Below, piece after piece: positions 12,210 to 13,090 of a stretch of 13,090 nucleotides of DNA (its first letter is position 1; the number at the start of each line of letters is the position of its first letter). The stretch is taken from NCBI GenBank assembly GCA_027297425.1, contig JAPUIC010000037.1, positions 1 through 13,090 on the forward strand, in the 5' to 3' direction. The DNA comes from Nitrososphaerota archaeon. GTDB taxonomy: Archaea; Thermoproteota; Nitrososphaeria; Nitrososphaerales; JAPUIC01. The notes under the pieces were generated by a model. That model was given only the letters and a program-made list of their open reading frames with translations, was not told the DNA's origin and made no database searches. A program made the translations under genes and the position numbers.

Positions 12210-13090
12210 TTATTTTAACACAGTTTTCTTAGATTGTTCGTTTCCGAAGAATTCATTGGCTGCTCGTTCTACGGGAAGCCTATGCCTCCTAGTAGTATAT
12301 ACTCTGATTATATCCATGAACCCAACGATAGACCCGATCAGGGGCATATTCTCCAATCTTACCACATCAATTCTGTTACCTTGCTCTCTCTTGGAGACTA
12401 AAGTCAGAGAAGTCATGGTTTTTCTCTCAGAAGTTAGTGGTACTGATGGAGCTGTAGGTACGTCTACATAAACATCGTCTGGGTTTACTCGCGCACTAGA
12501 AGCGATCCTAAGCGTTATCTCCTTCCTTACACCTATCTGACTGAATATCTTGCTGAAGATTTTGTCATTTCGATGCACAAGCCTTTCGTAGACACATTTC
12601 AGCAGGTTTCTCTCCTGATAGTCTTTTGCTAGTTTTTTTGCAGTTTTAAGCTGCTCGTTCCCTTTAGGTGATAGGTCTACCATCATCTGCAGAGCAACAT
12701 CGTCTCCTAAGGTCAGATATTTCTGTATGCTCCTAAGGTCTGTGAACCCGAGAGTTTCATCGGACAGCGACATGGCCCTTAGGAGCATTATTCCTCCTGC
12801 GCGTACAGTTCTATGAAAATAGACAGCTTTGAACATTTCGTACCTTGCTATCATTAGGGCCTCAAATGCATAGAGGGAGGCCTGATCAAGTGCAAGAGAT
12901 TCATTGACAACCTCGAACGAATTAATGAGTCTCTGAACGTCTACCTTCCCATATTCTACACCTGTAAAATAAGAATCCCTCAGTAAATAATCCATCGAGT
13001 CAACGCTTAAGATGCCAGCCACGATATCATTCATGAATTTCGGTTTCTTCTTTGATAGTCCTAATGCTAACTTTGATAGCTCCTTATGGT
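12210..13090 (-). CDS. HD-superfamily phosphohydrolase (COG1078/dNTPase-like), 5' partial
   Basis: The reading frame stays open to the right edge, so the start lies outside the window and about 293 C-terminal residues are visible. An in-frame ATG at 13034 is internal, not the start: the codons before it read ELSKLALGLSKKKPKF without a stop. The best marker is ILSVDSMDYLLRDSYFTGVEYG (nt about 12946-13011), a hallmark of the COG1078 HD phosphohydrolases related to SAMHD1 and bacterial dGTPases. This segment follows the HD catalytic core. The HD metal ligands themselves must lie beyond the edge, so activity cannot be judged here. The rest is helical, then a C-terminal part with VYVDVPTAPSVP, typical of the family. 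Likely role: dNTP or other nucleotide hydrolysis. Confidence 0.82.
   Translation of the reverse strand, partial: HKELSKLALGLSKKKPKFMNDIVAGILSVDSMDYLLRDSYFTGVEYGKVDVQRLINSFEVVNESLALDQASLYAFEALMIARYEMFKAVYFHRTVRAGGIMLLRAMSLSDETLGFTDLRSIQKYLTLGDDVALQMMVDLSPKGNEQLKTAKKLAKDYQERNLLKCVYERLVHRNDKIFSKIFSQIGVRKEITLRIASSARVNPDDVYVDVPTAPSVPLTSERKTMTSLTLVSKREQGNRIDVVRLENMPLIGSIVGFMDIIRVYTTRRHRLPVERAANEFFGNEQSKKTVLK

Noticed and set aside
12210..13034. HD gene as a complete 274-residue ORF starting at 13034
   Set aside because: The frame is open to the window edge and the HD core expected before the DSMDYLLRDS motif is missing, so the ATG at 13034 is internal.

Overview
The window looks like ordinary chromosomal DNA from an archaeon. 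Evidence for this includes an archaeal SRP54, a Pus10-type tRNA pseudouridine synthase with paired zinc cysteines, an IF5A with a hypusine loop, a Nob1-type PIN/zinc nuclease and a DUF1512 membrane-anchored protein. TATA-like boxes also sit about 25-40 nt upstream of many starts, giving very short predicted leaders. Gene content points to the TACK archaea. A Nitrososphaeria/Thaumarchaeota-related lineage, or possibly a Bathyarchaeia-like one, is my best guess, but this is inference. I see no tRNA, rRNA, CRISPR array, transposase, phage gene or clear sign of recent transfer. No stretch longer than 300 bases lacks a gene.

Layout. (1) 1-2272, plus strand: beta (ATP-grasp, cut by the left edge) and alpha subunits of an ADP-forming acyl/acetyl-CoA synthetase, as two genes separated by a terminator-like hairpin and a promoter-like box. 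(2) 2384-4927, plus strand: three separate genes, for a metallo-beta-lactamase hydrolase with a C-terminal winged helix, a stand-alone RAM (Lrp/AsnC ligand-binding) domain, and a DUF1512 protein with one N-terminal membrane segment. (3) 4955-8753, minus strand, read right to left: aIF5A, a Dph6-like ATP-pyrophosphatase, SRP54 and Pus10. The last three overlap or nearly overlap and are probably one operon. (4) 8823-10669, plus strand: NAD kinase, Nob1-like nuclease and MoaE-like protein, tightly packed. Its promoter is divergent from aIF5A across only 69 bp, with one central TATA element. (5) 10759-12174, plus strand: class II fumarase from a TTG start. (6) 12210-13090, minus strand: C-terminal part of a COG1078-type HD phosphohydrolase, cut by the right edge.

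Taken together, the centre is a translation and ribosome-maintenance island: an elongation factor, a probable EF2-modifying enzyme, the protein-targeting GTPase, a tRNA modification enzyme and an rRNA-maturation nuclease. NAD kinase and a MoaE-like gene are attached to it. The flanks carry central carbon metabolism: acetyl-CoA to acetate with ATP gain, and fumarate to malate. No convincing new multi-gene system is visible. The best leads are the DUF1512 gene, the shared divergent promoter, the structured leader upstream of the Dph6-like gene, a nested inverted repeat at 3408-3469, and unusual motif variants in the MoaE-like protein and NAD kinase.
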